Below are positions 39,993 through 48,707 of a stretch of DNA of 64,000 nt, in pieces. The stretch lies in assembly GCF_000761155.1 (NCBI RefSeq), contig NZ_CP009533.1:4271501-4335500 (forward strand). Direction: 5' to 3'. The notes under the pieces were generated by a model, which was not told where the DNA came from, made no database searches, and saw only the letters and a list, made by a program, of their open reading frames with translations. Both the position numbers and the translations under genes were made by a program. The DNA is from Pseudomonas rhizosphaerae (GTDB lineage Bacteria; Pseudomonadota; Gammaproteobacteria; Pseudomonadales; Pseudomonadaceae). Numbering within the stretch: the first letter of the stretch is position 1; each line of letters starts with the position of its first letter.

Positions 39993-40504
39993 ACGTGCCC
40001 CATTCGATTCCCGTCGAGCGTCAAGCCTTCCGCGATGCCATGGCAGGGCTAGCCGCTGCGGTGAACGTGATCACCACCGACGGCCCCCACGGGCGGGCGG
40101 GATTCACCGCCACGGCGGTGTGCAGCGTGACCGATCAGCCACCGACGCTGCTGGTGTGCATCAATCGCGGGGCTTCGGTGTACGAGTCTTTCACAGGCAA
40201 CGGCATGGTGTGCGTGAACACCCTGGGCAATGGCCAGCAAGCCCTGTCCAACGCCTTCGGCGGCAAGACTGCTCAAGAGGAGCGCTTTGCAACGGGTCAC
40301 TGGAGCCAGGGGGTGACCGGCGCGCCGATTCTGGAGGGTGCCAAGCTGTCCTTCGATTGCCGGATCACCAGCAGCACCAGCGTCGGCACCCACGACATTC
40401 TCATCTGCGAGGTGCTGGACATTCGCCAGCAGAACGAAGCCGATGTGCTGGTCTATTTCGCTCGCCGCTACCACGAACTGGCGGGTACTCAAGCCAGCGT
40501 GTGA
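39989..40504 (+). CDS. rutF: NADH:flavin reductase RutF
   Basis: RutF provides reduced FMN for RutA. The 171-residue flavin-reductase-domain protein shows [40 protein letters not shown] and [20 protein letters not shown]. It is the last gene of the operon: neither rutE (malonic semialdehyde reductase) nor rutG (uracil permease) follows. Both roles may be filled by the ydfG/ABC operon across rutR. Confidence 0.95.
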   Translation: MNVPHSIPVERQAFRDAMAGLAAAVNVITTDGPHGRAGFTATAVCSVTDQPPTLLVCINRGASVYESFTGNGMVCVNTLGNGQQALSNAFGGKTAQEERFATGHWSQGVTGAPILEGAKLSFDCRITSSTSVGTHDILICEVLDIRQQNEADVLVYFARRYHELAGTQASV

Positions 40505-40517
40505 GTGGCGCGGTCAG

Positions 40518-41171
40518 TCAGTCAGGCTTGCTCATCAGCATGAACAGGCGGAACAGCACGACGGTGGGCAGCAACTGCAGAAAGCTGTTGACGCTGTCGA
40601 CCAGCAGCCGCACCGGCGTGGGCTGGGCGTCGCTCCAGGCCATGGCACTGAGGCCGTCGAGCAGCCACAGTGGGATCATGATCGACAGCAGGGTGAACAG
40701 GATGGGCCAGAACTTGCCCTTGGTCATGTCGAAGCTTTCGCGCATGGCCTGCAGCGGGGTGAGGTTGCGCAGTACCAGCAGGTATTCGGCGAACGACAGC
40801 TTGATCATCAGGTACAGCCCCGGCAACACGAACAACCACATGCCGAACATGATCAGCAGGGTGCTGATGGCCGCCATGAGGGCGAAGCGCGGCCACAGGT
40901 GCAGGGCCTGGCTGAGCAGGTGCCGGCCCTGGGGTTCATAGCCATCGGTGCGGGCATCGAGGAACAGGATCAGCGCCGCGGTGTACAACGGATAGAACAG
41001 CAGGCCCACGGCGACGTCGTACATGACCGTGACGTCGGCGCTGCTGGCCTGGGTCACCAGTTCGCGTACCAGGGTCTCGCAGACCACCAGTGGCAGGCAC
41101 AGGCGAATGATCGCCCACAGGTTGATGCGGAAGAAATAGAACGAGTCGCGCAATACGATCAGCGGGTTCAT
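40518..41171 (-). CDS. YciC-family inner-membrane protein
   Basis: The 217-residue protein has about five to six membrane helices: FYFFRINLWAIIRLCLPLVV, GLLFYPLYTAALILFLDART, LIMFGMWLFVLPGLYLMIKL and ILFTLLSIMIPLWLLDGLSA. The sequence AMRESFDMTKGKFWPILF is typical of the YciC/UPF0259 family. The function is unknown. It is convergent with rutF, 13 bp away. Confidence 0.82.
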   Translation of the reverse strand: MNPLIVLRDSFYFFRINLWAIIRLCLPLVVCETLVRELVTQASSADVTVMYDVAVGLLFYPLYTAALILFLDARTDGYEPQGRHLLSQALHLWPRFALMAAISTLLIMFGMWLFVLPGLYLMIKLSFAEYLLVLRNLTPLQAMRESFDMTKGKFWPILFTLLSIMIPLWLLDGLSAMAWSDAQPTPVRLLVDSVNSFLQLLPTVVLFRLFMLMSKPD

Positions 41172-41392
41172 GGGGCCGGGTCACAGGTCAAAAAGCAGGT
41201 CGACACTTTAGCCGATGGTGGCGCTTTTCAACACCCGCTCGGCGCGTCGTGGAATGTGGCGGCGGGCACGGGTGAACAAATTTTAATCGCGGCCGGTCAT
41301 TGAAAGACGGGGCACCAGCCCCATCATTGATGCAGAACCGACGCGTTGTGCGCCGGCATCCCCATTCTTGTGGGCAATCGAACGAGGTCGCC

Positions 41393-42109
41393 ATGAACAC
41401 TGATGAACAAAGCCTGATCGACGGTCTGTTCACCCGCCTCCAGCAGGCCGAAAAAGAGGGCAGTGCGCGCGATGTGCAGGCCGACGAGCGCATCAAAGGG
41501 CATGTCTCCGCCCAGCCCGCCGCGCCCTATTACATGGCCCAGGCGATCCTGGTCCAGGAAGCGGCGATCAAGCGCTTGAGCGAGCAGAACCAGCAGTTGC
41601 AGACCGAGTTGCAACAGGCGCGCAGTCAACCTGCTCCAGCGCAGCAGGGCGGTGGTGGTTTTCTGTCGAGCATTTTCGGCGGCGGCAACCGCGACGCGCA
41701 GCAACCGGCGCGGGCGCTGCAGCCACAGGGCAACGGCTGGCGCGAACCGGCCCGCCAGGCGCCGGCGTACCAGCCGCCACCACAGCAGAACTATGCTGCC
41801 CCGGGTGCTCAGGCGCCAGCAGGTGGCGGCTTCATGCGGGGCGCGTTGCAGACGGCTGCCGGTGTTGCCGGCGGTGTGATGCTGGCGCAGGGCATCAGCA
41901 GCCTGTTTCACCACGACAACCCGCAGGAGATCGTCGAGGTGATCAAGGAAGAACCGGCCCAGGCCAGCGACAGCGGTGGCTGGAACGACAGCGGTGACGC
42001 CCAGCAGGTGAGCAATGACAGCTGGAACGACCAGGGCGGGTTGGCGGATGCCGGTTATGACAGCAGCGGCGACAGTGGCTTCTTTTCCGACGATGATGAT
42101 TTTGTGTAA
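41393..42109 (+). CDS. DUF2076-family protein
   Basis: The 238-residue protein matches the DUF2076 pattern: MNTDEQSLIDGLFTRLQQAE, YYMAQAILVQEAAIKRLSEQ, a coiled-coil stretch (about 50-75), GGGGFLSSIFGGG, a low-complexity Gln/Pro/Ala linker, the glycine-rich hydrophobic segment GGFMRGALQTAAGVAGGVML, SLFHHDNP, and a very acidic tail ending SDDDDFV. The family is predicted to be periplasmic ligand-binding or membrane-associated, but no role is established. An in-frame upstream start exists; the ATG at 41393 is preceded by ACGAGG. Confidence 0.85.
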   Translation: MNTDEQSLIDGLFTRLQQAEKEGSARDVQADERIKGHVSAQPAAPYYMAQAILVQEAAIKRLSEQNQQLQTELQQARSQPAPAQQGGGGFLSSIFGGGNRDAQQPARALQPQGNGWREPARQAPAYQPPPQQNYAAPGAQAPAGGGFMRGALQTAAGVAGGVMLAQGISSLFHHDNPQEIVEVIKEEPAQASDSGGWNDSGDAQQVSNDSWNDQGGLADAGYDSSGDSGFFSDDDDFV

Positions 42110-42121
42110 GGCCTGAGGGCC

Positions 42122-42404
42122 ATTCGCGGGCAGAGGGCTCGCCGTCCTGCCTTTACATTGTGCGGTGGAGCTTATGGCCTCTTCGCGGGCAGAGCCCGCT
42201 CCCACAAAGGCTGGCATAACTCTGTGGGAGCGGGTCTCTGCCCGCGAAGAAGCCGGCACTGACACCCCTCCTTACAGGACACCACAAATTGTGGGAGCGG
42301 GGCGGGCGGCGAGCCCTCTGCCCGCGAAGAGGCCGGCATAGTCACCCCCCTCACACATGGCACAACCCTGTGGGAGCGGGTCTCTGCCCGCGAAGAGGCC
42401 GGCA
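42122..42404. repeat. Array of REP elements
   Basis: At least four REP units with a partial fifth lie between the DUF2076 and NYN genes. Units are at 42122-42144 (partial), 42178-42210 (inverted orientation), 42221-42256, 42289-42338 and 42367-42404. The core is gtgggagcgggtctctgccc followed by gcgaagaggccggca. The 42289-42338 unit is longer, with an extra gcgggcggcgagccctct-type segment in the middle. No RAYT transposase gene is in the window. Confidence 0.88.
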
Positions 42405-42482
42405 CTGACAACCCATCCTCGCCCCAACACTGGCATACTGGCTCTCCAGAAGCTCAGGCGCCCAGCGCGACGAGGAAGTGCG

Positions 42483-42962
42483 GTGAAGAAGATCGCGGTG
42501 TTCGCCGATGTACAGAACCTTTACTACACCGTGCGCCAGGCCTACGGCTGTCATTTCAACTATGCCGCACTGTGGGCCGACATCGGCCAGCGCGGGCAGA
42601 TCGTCGAGGCCTATGCCTACGCCATCGACCGTGGCGACAGCAAGCAGCAGCAGTTCCAGCAGATCCTGCGCAACCTCGGCTTCACGGTCAAACTCAAGCC
42701 CTACATCCAGCGCAGCGACGGCTCGGCCAAGGGCGACTGGGATGTGGGCATCACCATCGATATCATGGACGCCGCCGATCACGTCGACGAGATCGTGCTC
42801 GCCTCGGGCGATGGCGACTTCGACCTGCTGCTCGACCGCATCATCGGCAAGCATGGCGTCGAGGCCGTGGCCTATGGAGTGCCCGGCCTGACCGCCAACT
42901 CACTGATCCGCGCCGCCACCCGCTACGTGCCCATCGAAGGTGCGTTGCTGCTGAAGAATTGA
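42483..42962 (+). CDS. NYN-domain (LabA/DUF88) protein
   Basis: The 159-residue protein is a PIN-like NYN domain, a putative metal-dependent RNase. The acidic active-site motifs are KIAVFADVQNLYYTVRQAYG, GDWDVGITIDIMD and VLASGDGDFDLLLDRIIGKH. The GTG at 42483 is preferred, with GAGGAAG upstream, because the earlier ATG lies within a REP unit. It lies 12 bp before a 3'-5' exonuclease gene, suggesting a two-gene unit of nucleases. Confidence 0.88.
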   Translation: MKKIAVFADVQNLYYTVRQAYGCHFNYAALWADIGQRGQIVEAYAYAIDRGDSKQQQFQQILRNLGFTVKLKPYIQRSDGSAKGDWDVGITIDIMDAADHVDEIVLASGDGDFDLLLDRIIGKHGVEAVAYGVPGLTANSLIRAATRYVPIEGALLLKN

Positions 42963-42974
42963 GGTTTCACCGCT

Positions 42975-43586
42975 TTGGAACGCATTGCTGTCATCGACTT
43001 CGAAACCACCGGCATCTCGCCGAACATGGGTTGCCGCGCCACGGAAATCGCCGTGGTCATGCTTGAGCGCGGCGAAATCGTCGGGCGCTATCAGAGCCTG
43101 ATGAACGCCGGCCTGCCCGTGCCTGGCTTCGTTGCCAGCCTGACCGGCATCACCACGGCCATGGTGCGCAAGGCGCCGCCGGCGGCCGAGGTCATGGCCG
43201 AAGTGGCCGAGTTCGTTGGCAGCACGCCGTTGCTGGCGCACAACGCCTCTTTCGACCAGAAGTTCTGGGATCACGAGCTGAGCCTGCTGCGCCGCGAGCG
43301 GGTGCAGAGCTTTGCCTGCTCGATGCTGATGGCCCGGCGCCTGTTCCCCGGCGCACCGAATCACAAGCTGGGCACCTTGACCCAGTGGGCGAAACTGCCG
43401 CACACCGGCCAGGCTCACCGGGCCATGGCCGATGCCGAGATGGCCGCCAACCTGACCCAGCACCTGGCGCTGGAGCTGCGCGAACGGCACGGGCTGGCCG
43501 AGGTGTCCCACGGGTTGTTCTGCAAGTTGCAGAAAGTGCCAATGGCGAAGATGCGCGAGGCGTTGCAGAAGCATCGGTTGGGGTAG
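42975..43586 (+). CDS. DnaQ-like 3'-5' exonuclease
   Basis: The 203-residue DEDDh exonuclease shows ExoI AVIDFETTGISPNMG (Asp8, Glu10), ExoII PLLAHNASFDQKFWDHEL and ExoIII TGQAHRAMADAEMAANL with His and Asp. It starts at TTG with GAGG upstream; no ATG fits before the DFETTG motif. It is related to the proofreading subunit and to PolC-type exonucleases but lacks polymerase or GIY-YIG domains. Likely cotranscribed with the NYN gene. Confidence 0.88.
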   Translation: MERIAVIDFETTGISPNMGCRATEIAVVMLERGEIVGRYQSLMNAGLPVPGFVASLTGITTAMVRKAPPAAEVMAEVAEFVGSTPLLAHNASFDQKFWDHELSLLRRERVQSFACSMLMARRLFPGAPNHKLGTLTQWAKLPHTGQAHRAMADAEMAANLTQHLALELRERHGLAEVSHGLFCKLQKVPMAKMREALQKHRLG

Positions 43587-43593
43587 AGCGGGA

Positions 43594-43623
43594 GGGCCTC
43601 TTCGCGAGCAGAGGGCTCGCCGC
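43594..43623. repeat. Single partial REP element
   Basis: A half-unit of the family at 42122-42404 (cctcttcgcgagcagagg) follows the exonuclease stop, about 55 bp before the YedA-like gene. Confidence 0.6.
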
Positions 43624-43676
43624 TTGCCCCGGTTACACCAGGAAAGAATAAAAACACACCATGGACGACCTTTGAA

Positions 43677-44564
43677 ATGCCTGCCCAATCCCGTTTCCCC
43701 TTGTTGCTCATCGGCGCCTTTCTGGCCCTGTACTTCGTCTGGGGTTCGACCTACCTGTTCATTCGTATCGGTGTCGAGTCGTGGCCGCCGTTGCTGATGG
43801 CCGGGGTGCGCTTTCTCATCGCTGGGACGATTCTCTATGCCTTCCTGCGCCTGCGTGGCGCGCCCAACCCGACCTGGCCGCAGTGGCGCGCGGCCGGGTG
43901 CGTGGGGATCCTGTTGCTCAGTTGCGGCAACGGCGGCGTGACGGTCGCCGAACATGCGGGCGTATCGTCTGGCGTCGCGGCGCTGGCTGTGGCCACCGTG
44001 CCGTTGTTCACCCTGTTCTTCGGTCTGTTCCGCGGCCAGCGCAACACCCGCCTGGAGTGGGCCGGCATCGTTCTGGGGTTGGTCGGTATCGGCCTGCTCA
44101 ACCTGGGCTCAAACCTGCAGGCGAGCCCGTTGGGCGCAGCGCTGCTGATCTTCGCCGCGGCCGCCTGGGCCTTCGGCTCGGTCTGGAGCCGCAGCCTGCC
44201 CTTGCCCCAGGGCGCCATGGCTGCGGCGGCGGAAATGCTCATCGGCGGCGCGGTGCTGCTGCTGGGCAGCCTGATCTCGGGCGAGCGCATGCAGCAATGG
44301 CCCACGCCTGCGGGCTGGGGCGCGCTGGCCTACCTTGTGTGCTTCGGCTCGATCCTGGCCTTCAGTGCCTACATGTACCTGCTCAAGCATGTGCGCCCGG
44401 CGGCGGCCACCAGCTATGCCTACGTCAACCCGGCGGTAGCCGTACTGCTGGGCATCCTGTTCGCCGGCGAGCACATCGGCGTCGAGGAATGCGTGGCCAT
44501 GGCGGTGATCATCGGCGCGGTGGTGTTGATCGGCGTGCCGCAATGGCGCAAGGCGAAAGCCTAG
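43677..44564 (+). CDS. yedA: EamA-family transporter, YedA type
   Basis: The 295-residue inner-membrane protein has ten helices in two EamA halves. ALYFVWGSTYLFIRIGVESW and PPLLMAGVRFLIAGTILY match E. coli YedA closely; the second half has YVNPAVAVLLGILFAGEHIG. The DMT family exports metabolites such as amino acids; the substrate is unknown. The Shine-Dalgarno before the ATG is weak. Confidence 0.88.
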   Translation: MPAQSRFPLLLIGAFLALYFVWGSTYLFIRIGVESWPPLLMAGVRFLIAGTILYAFLRLRGAPNPTWPQWRAAGCVGILLLSCGNGGVTVAEHAGVSSGVAALAVATVPLFTLFFGLFRGQRNTRLEWAGIVLGLVGIGLLNLGSNLQASPLGAALLIFAAAAWAFGSVWSRSLPLPQGAMAAAAEMLIGGAVLLLGSLISGERMQQWPTPAGWGALAYLVCFGSILAFSAYMYLLKHVRPAAATSYAYVNPAVAVLLGILFAGEHIGVEECVAMAVIIGAVVLIGVPQWRKAKA

Positions 44565-44615
44565 CCAACAAGGTAAACTGCCGGCCATTGCGAAACATCT
44601 TCTGACGGTAGACCC

Positions 44616-45950
44616 ATGACATTCGCCACCCTTGGCCTGATCGAACCCCTGCAACGCGCCCTTGAAACGCTTGGCTACCAGACGCCGACCCCGGTGCAGG
44701 CGCAGGCCATTCCCGCAGTGCTGGCGGGTCGCGACCTGATGGCCGCCGCCCAGACCGGCACTGGCAAGACCGCCGGTTTTGCCTTGCCGTTGCTGCAGTT
44801 GCTGGCCATGGAAGGGCCCAAGGTGGCAAGCAACTCGGTGCGTGCCCTGGTGCTGTGCCCCACGCGCGAGCTGGCCGAGCAGGTTCACGCCAATATCGTC
44901 GAGTACGGCGAGCACCTGCCGTTGAGCACCTATGCGGTGTACGGCGGCGTGAGCATCAATCCGCAGATGATGAAACTGCGCAAGGGCGTCGATCTGCTGG
45001 TCGCCACACCGGGGCGCCTGCTCGATCTGTACCGACAGAACGCGGTCAAGTTCTCCCAGTTGCAGACCCTGGTGCTGGACGAGGCCGACCGCATGCTCGA
45101 CCTGGGCTTTTCCGAGGAGCTGCGGGATATCTACGCGGCCCTACCGAAGAAGCGCCAGACCTTGCTGTTCTCGGCGACCTTTTCCGATTCCATCCGCCTG
45201 CTTGCCGGGCAGATGCTCAACGACCCGCTGAGCATCGAAGTCAGCCCGCGCAACGTCGCCGCCAGCTCGGTGCAGCAGTGGATCGTCCCGGTGGACAAGA
45301 AGCGCAAGGCGGAGCTGTTCTGCCATCTGCTGAAGAAGCAGCGCTGGAAGCAGGTGCTGGTGTTCGCCAAGACTCGTAACGGCGTGGACGCGCTGGTCGA
45401 GAAGCTGCAGGGTCTGGGCATCAACGCCGACGGCATCCACGGCGACAAGCCCCAGGCCACGCGCCAGCGTGCGCTGGATCGCTTCAAGGCTTCAGAGGTG
45501 CAGATCCTGGTGGCCACCGATGTCGCCGCGCGCGGGCTGGACATCGACGATTTGCCCCTGGTGGTCAACTTCGACCTGCCGATCGTGGCCGAAGACTACA
45601 TTCATCGCATCGGCCGTACCGGCCGGGCGGGGGCCACGGGGGAAGCGATCTCGCTGGTCTGCGCCGACGAAGTGCAGTTGCTGTCGGCCATTGAGACACT
45701 GACCCGGCAGACGTTGAAGCGCGTCGACGAACCGGACTTCGTGCCTGACCACCGAGTGCCGGACACCGATGCCAGCGGTCAGGTGGTGAAGAAGCCGAAA
45801 AAACCGAAGAAGCCCAAGGTCAGCGGTAGCAAGAAGAACCTGGGTAAGTGGGTCGACAGCGGTGATTCACCGGTGGATGCGACTCCTGTGGTCAAGCCGG
45901 TGCGCAAGGTGCCGGTGTTCAATACAGGGCCGCGCAAGCGTAAGCCTTGA
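44616..45950 (+). CDS. rhlE: DEAD-box RNA helicase RhlE
   Basis: The 444-residue helicase shows the Q motif region GYQTPTPVQAQAIPAVLAG, motif I AAAQTGTGKTAGFALPLL, motif Ia PTRELAEQV, motif II VLDEADRMLDLGF, motif III FSATF, motif V ATDVAARGLDIDDLPLVVN and motif VI HRIGRTGRAG. The tail (about 385-444) is rich in Lys and Pro, as in RhlE proteins that bind rRNA or the degradosome. RhlE helps ribosome assembly and mRNA turnover, notably in the cold. It lies about 50 bp after yedA. Confidence 0.93.
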   Translation: MTFATLGLIEPLQRALETLGYQTPTPVQAQAIPAVLAGRDLMAAAQTGTGKTAGFALPLLQLLAMEGPKVASNSVRALVLCPTRELAEQVHANIVEYGEHLPLSTYAVYGGVSINPQMMKLRKGVDLLVATPGRLLDLYRQNAVKFSQLQTLVLDEADRMLDLGFSEELRDIYAALPKKRQTLLFSATFSDSIRLLAGQMLNDPLSIEVSPRNVAASSVQQWIVPVDKKRKAELFCHLLKKQRWKQVLVFAKTRNGVDALVEKLQGLGINADGIHGDKPQATRQRALDRFKASEVQILVATDVAARGLDIDDLPLVVNFDLPIVAEDYIHRIGRTGRAGATGEAISLVCADEVQLLSAIETLTRQTLKRVDEPDFVPDHRVPDTDASGQVVKKPKKPKKPKVSGSKKNLGKWVDSGDSPVDATPVVKPVRKVPVFNTGPRKRKP

Positions 45951-45969
45951 GTATGTGGGGGGCTTGAGG

Positions 45970-46060
45970 GCCTCTTCGCGGGCAGAGGGCTCGCCGCCCG
46001 CCCCGATCCCACAGGGTTGCGCCGGACTATGTGGGAGCGGGCTCTGCCCGCGAAGAGGCC
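45970..46060. repeat. Inverted REP pair between convergent genes
   Basis: A REP unit (45970-46011) and its inverted partner (46029-46060, gtgggagcgggctctgcccg followed by cgaagaggcc) form a large hairpin between the convergent rhlE and flavoprotein genes, probably a shared transcript end. Confidence 0.82.
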
Positions 46061-46073
46061 CCTGAGGCAAACA

Positions 46074-47300
46074 CTATTCCCGCGCCAACCACTCCAGAAC
46101 GCCATGCGCCGCCCGCCGCCCGCTGGCGAAACAGGCCGTCAGCAGATAGCCCCCGGTTGGCGCTTCCCAGTCCAGCATTTCACCCGCACAGAACGTACCC
46201 GGCACATCTTTAAGCATCAGTTGCCGATCCAGCCCCTGCAAGTCCACCCCGCCCGCTGTACTGATCGCTTCATCCAGCGGCCTGGCACGAACTAGTGTCA
46301 ACGGCAACGCCTTGATCGCCAGGGTCAGTGCATCGAGGTCGGCGAAGGTCGGCGCATCGGTCAGTTCACGCAGCAGACCGGCTTTCACGCCTTCCAGGCC
46401 CAGTTGCCCCTGCAGGTGCCGGGCCATGGACTTGGATCCCCGTGGTTTGTGCAACGCCGCACGGACTTTATCCACAGGCCGATCCGGCAGCAGGTCGAGA
46501 TACACGGTCGCTTTTCCCGTGCGGTTGATCGCCTCGCGAATCCCGGCTGACAGTGCATACACCAGGCTGCCTTCCACACCGGTTTCAGTCAGCACGAACT
46601 CGCCAGTGCGCAACGGCTCGCCAGCCAGCCCGAGGGCGACGTTCTTCAGCGGTGCACCGGCGAATTTCTCCTGCAACACCGCGCTCCAGCCCGGGACCTC
46701 GAAGCCGCAGTTGGAGGGTTGCAGCGGCTTGATCGGTACACCGCGCCCTTGCAGCCACGGCACCCAGGCGCCGTCGGAACCCAGCCGCGCCCAACTGGCA
46801 CCACCCAACGCCAGCACTGTGGCAGCGGGCTGCACAGCCCATTCGCCTTCCGGACCGCTGATGCGCAAGCTGCCATCATCGTTCCATCCCAGCCAGCGGT
46901 GCCGGGTGTGGATAACTACACCGGCCTCACGCAGGCGCTTGAGCCAGGCACGCAGCAGCGGTGCAGCCTTCATGTCGGTGGGAAACACCCGCCCGGAGGT
47001 GCCGACGAAAGTCTGGATGCCCAGCCCGTGAATCCATTCGCGCAGCCGTGGGCCATCGAATGGAGCCAGCCATTCCCCCACTGCTTGCGCGCGTTCGGCG
47101 TAGCGAGCGACGAAGGCGGGCTGGGGCTCGGAATGGGTGATGTTCATGCCACCGACGCCAGCGAGCAGGAATTTGCGGCCCACCGAGGGCATGCCGTCGT
47201 AGACGTCGACAGCCACGCCGGCCAGGCTCAGCACTTCGGCGGCCATCAGGCCCGCCGGGCCGCCGCCGATCACGGCAACGCGAGTGGAAGAAGAGTGCAT
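46074..47300 (-). CDS. PP_4765-family (YhiN/BaiN-like) flavoprotein
   Basis: The 408-residue FAD protein has the Rossmann motif RVAVIGGGPAGLMAAEVLSL, LAGVGGMNITHSEP, LALGGASWARLGSDGAW, and the C-terminal motif GTFCAGEMLDWEAPTGGYLL with TACFASGRRAA. It matches the family TIGR03862, named for P. putida PP_4765. The reaction is unknown; relatives (BaiN) reduce bile-acid intermediates. The ATG at 47300 is the usual start; an open frame further upstream is non-conserved. Confidence 0.88.
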   Translation of the reverse strand: MHSSSTRVAVIGGGPAGLMAAEVLSLAGVAVDVYDGMPSVGRKFLLAGVGGMNITHSEPQPAFVARYAERAQAVGEWLAPFDGPRLREWIHGLGIQTFVGTSGRVFPTDMKAAPLLRAWLKRLREAGVVIHTRHRWLGWNDDGSLRISGPEGEWAVQPAATVLALGGASWARLGSDGAWVPWLQGRGVPIKPLQPSNCGFEVPGWSAVLQEKFAGAPLKNVALGLAGEPLRTGEFVLTETGVEGSLVYALSAGIREAINRTGKATVYLDLLPDRPVDKVRAALHKPRGSKSMARHLQGQLGLEGVKAGLLRELTDAPTFADLDALTLAIKALPLTLVRARPLDEAISTAGGVDLQGLDRQLMLKDVPGTFCAGEMLDWEAPTGGYLLTACFASGRRAAHGVLEWLARE

Positions 47301-47430
47301 GGAAACGGATCGACAGAGAAAGAGGGCGAATTCTACACGGCCCGTTCCGGTCCTGTATTCACGCGTGCCACTGATCAAAATTTGATCGACGCTCTGAAAG
47401 CCTTGCTGCATGCCGCCTGTAGCCTGTTTT

Positions 47431-47637
47431 GCGCAGGTTATCCACATGCGGCTGCACAGGGGATGTGAGTAACTCGCGTAATGTGTGCAAAAACGGCCTG
47501 CAAAGCTGATCAAAAAATGATCGCATCGCGCAAACCCCCGGCTACGCGGGCCGTCAGCCGCTTATGCGCAGATTATCCACAGGCGGTTGCACAGCCAATG
47601 TGTGTAACTTATCCACTGGCTGCCGCGATGTGCATAA
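47431..47637. promoter_or_regulatory. Cluster of DnaA boxes in paired modules
   Basis: Three boxes match TTATNCACA exactly: 47438-47446 and 47573-47581 (TTATCCACA) and 47629-47637 on the other strand (TGTGCATAA). Four more have one mismatch: 47464-47472, 47562-47570, 47599-47607 and 47609-47617. They form three modules, each a forward box facing an inverted box with starts 20-26 bp apart. The first two modules lie in an imperfect 44-bp direct repeat (47431-47474 and 47566-47609). Two GATC-bounded A-rich palindromes lie at 47373-47387 and 47508-47522. DnaA titration, replication control or gene regulation are all possible. Confidence 0.55.
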
Positions 47638-47638
47638 C

Positions 47639-48553
47639 TCACACGGTCAGGAAAAACACCATCAGCAAAGGTCCGATCACGGTCAACAGAAACCCGCTGA
47701 CCAGCGCCACGGGCAGCAATTCGGGCGGGCACTTCTGCTTGACGATCGGCAAAGTCGAATCCAGCGACGTGGCGCCGCCCGCGGCGATGCATTGCAAGGG
47801 TCGCCGGGCACCCAGGCTGTACAGCAAACCGATGGCGAGGATCTCGCGAAACAGGTCGGTCAACAGGGCCATGGCGCCGAACGCTTCACCGGCATGATGG
47901 CCCACCATCACTCCGGACAGGGTGAACCAGCCGAAGCCACTGGACAGCGCCAGGGAGATAGCCAACGGCTGGCCGGTGGCCCAAGCCGCCAGCAGGCCGC
48001 CGAGCAGCGAACCGATCACCACCATGGCGGGAATCTTCAAGGTGCGCAGCGAGTACCACGACGGGTCGGGCCTGACCCCGTAGAGGTCCAGCCCGACCAG
48101 CACGATCAGTACATAGAGGAAGTAGCTGGTCGAAGGCCAGCCAAACCCCGAGCCGTCGGCCGCGCCCCACAGGTGATACATGCCAACGCCCAGGGCCAGG
48201 GCCAGCAGGGCGATCAGGCATTCCTTGAGCGGCGGGATGATGCCTGCCAGCCCTTGGCGGTCCGACGTCGGGCGTACCACGGTGGCATTGGCACCCCACG
48301 ACAGCAGCAACCACGGCACGGCGGTCGTGAGCAGGGCGAAGACCAGTGCGGTGAGCGCCGATTCACGCGCCGAGTTCAGGGCGCCCAGGACGTTGCCGAA
48401 TTCGTAGCCGATGGAGAACAGCAGCAGCCAGATGAACGGGGTGATCAGCTTCACCAGGCGCCGGCGCAGTTCGGGGCTGATGAAGATTGCCAGCACCCAG
48501 CCGCCGGCCAGTGCCAGCAGGATGGGCAGGAGTGAAGCTACTATCGAGAGCAT
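47639..48553 (-). CDS. lysO: Lysine exporter LysO family protein
   Basis: The 304-residue inner-membrane protein has about eight helices. It matches E. coli LysO (YbjE): ALSSGFGWFTLSGVMVGHHA, MALLTDLFREILAIGLLYSL and AAGGATSLDSTLPIVKQ. LysO exports lysine and relieves thialysine toxicity. The ATG at 48553 gives MLSIVASLLPILLALAGG; upstream in-frame starts are non-conserved. Its stop adjoins the DnaA-box cluster. Confidence 0.85.
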   Translation of the reverse strand: MLSIVASLLPILLALAGGWVLAIFISPELRRRLVKLITPFIWLLLFSIGYEFGNVLGALNSARESALTALVFALLTTAVPWLLLSWGANATVVRPTSDRQGLAGIIPPLKECLIALLALALGVGMYHLWGAADGSGFGWPSTSYFLYVLIVLVGLDLYGVRPDPSWYSLRTLKIPAMVVIGSLLGGLLAAWATGQPLAISLALSSGFGWFTLSGVMVGHHAGEAFGAMALLTDLFREILAIGLLYSLGARRPLQCIAAGGATSLDSTLPIVKQKCPPELLPVALVSGFLLTVIGPLLMVFFLTV

Positions 48554-48707
48554 TGTCGCAAGCCTTGTCGAAAATCCATGGAGTGCCTGTGTGCCGAAGG
48601 CCGGCATTATTCCAGATGCGCGACCCGTCTGGCTGGGCTTTTTCCATGTCGCGGCACCCGGGCCAGGACCCGGTGCCGCCTGCTGCCGTCGGACCGGCAG
48701 CCATCGC

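Noticed and set aside
46907..46915. Perfect DnaA box inside the flavoprotein gene
   Set aside because: It lies in coding sequence about 520 bp from the cluster, so it was not counted with it.
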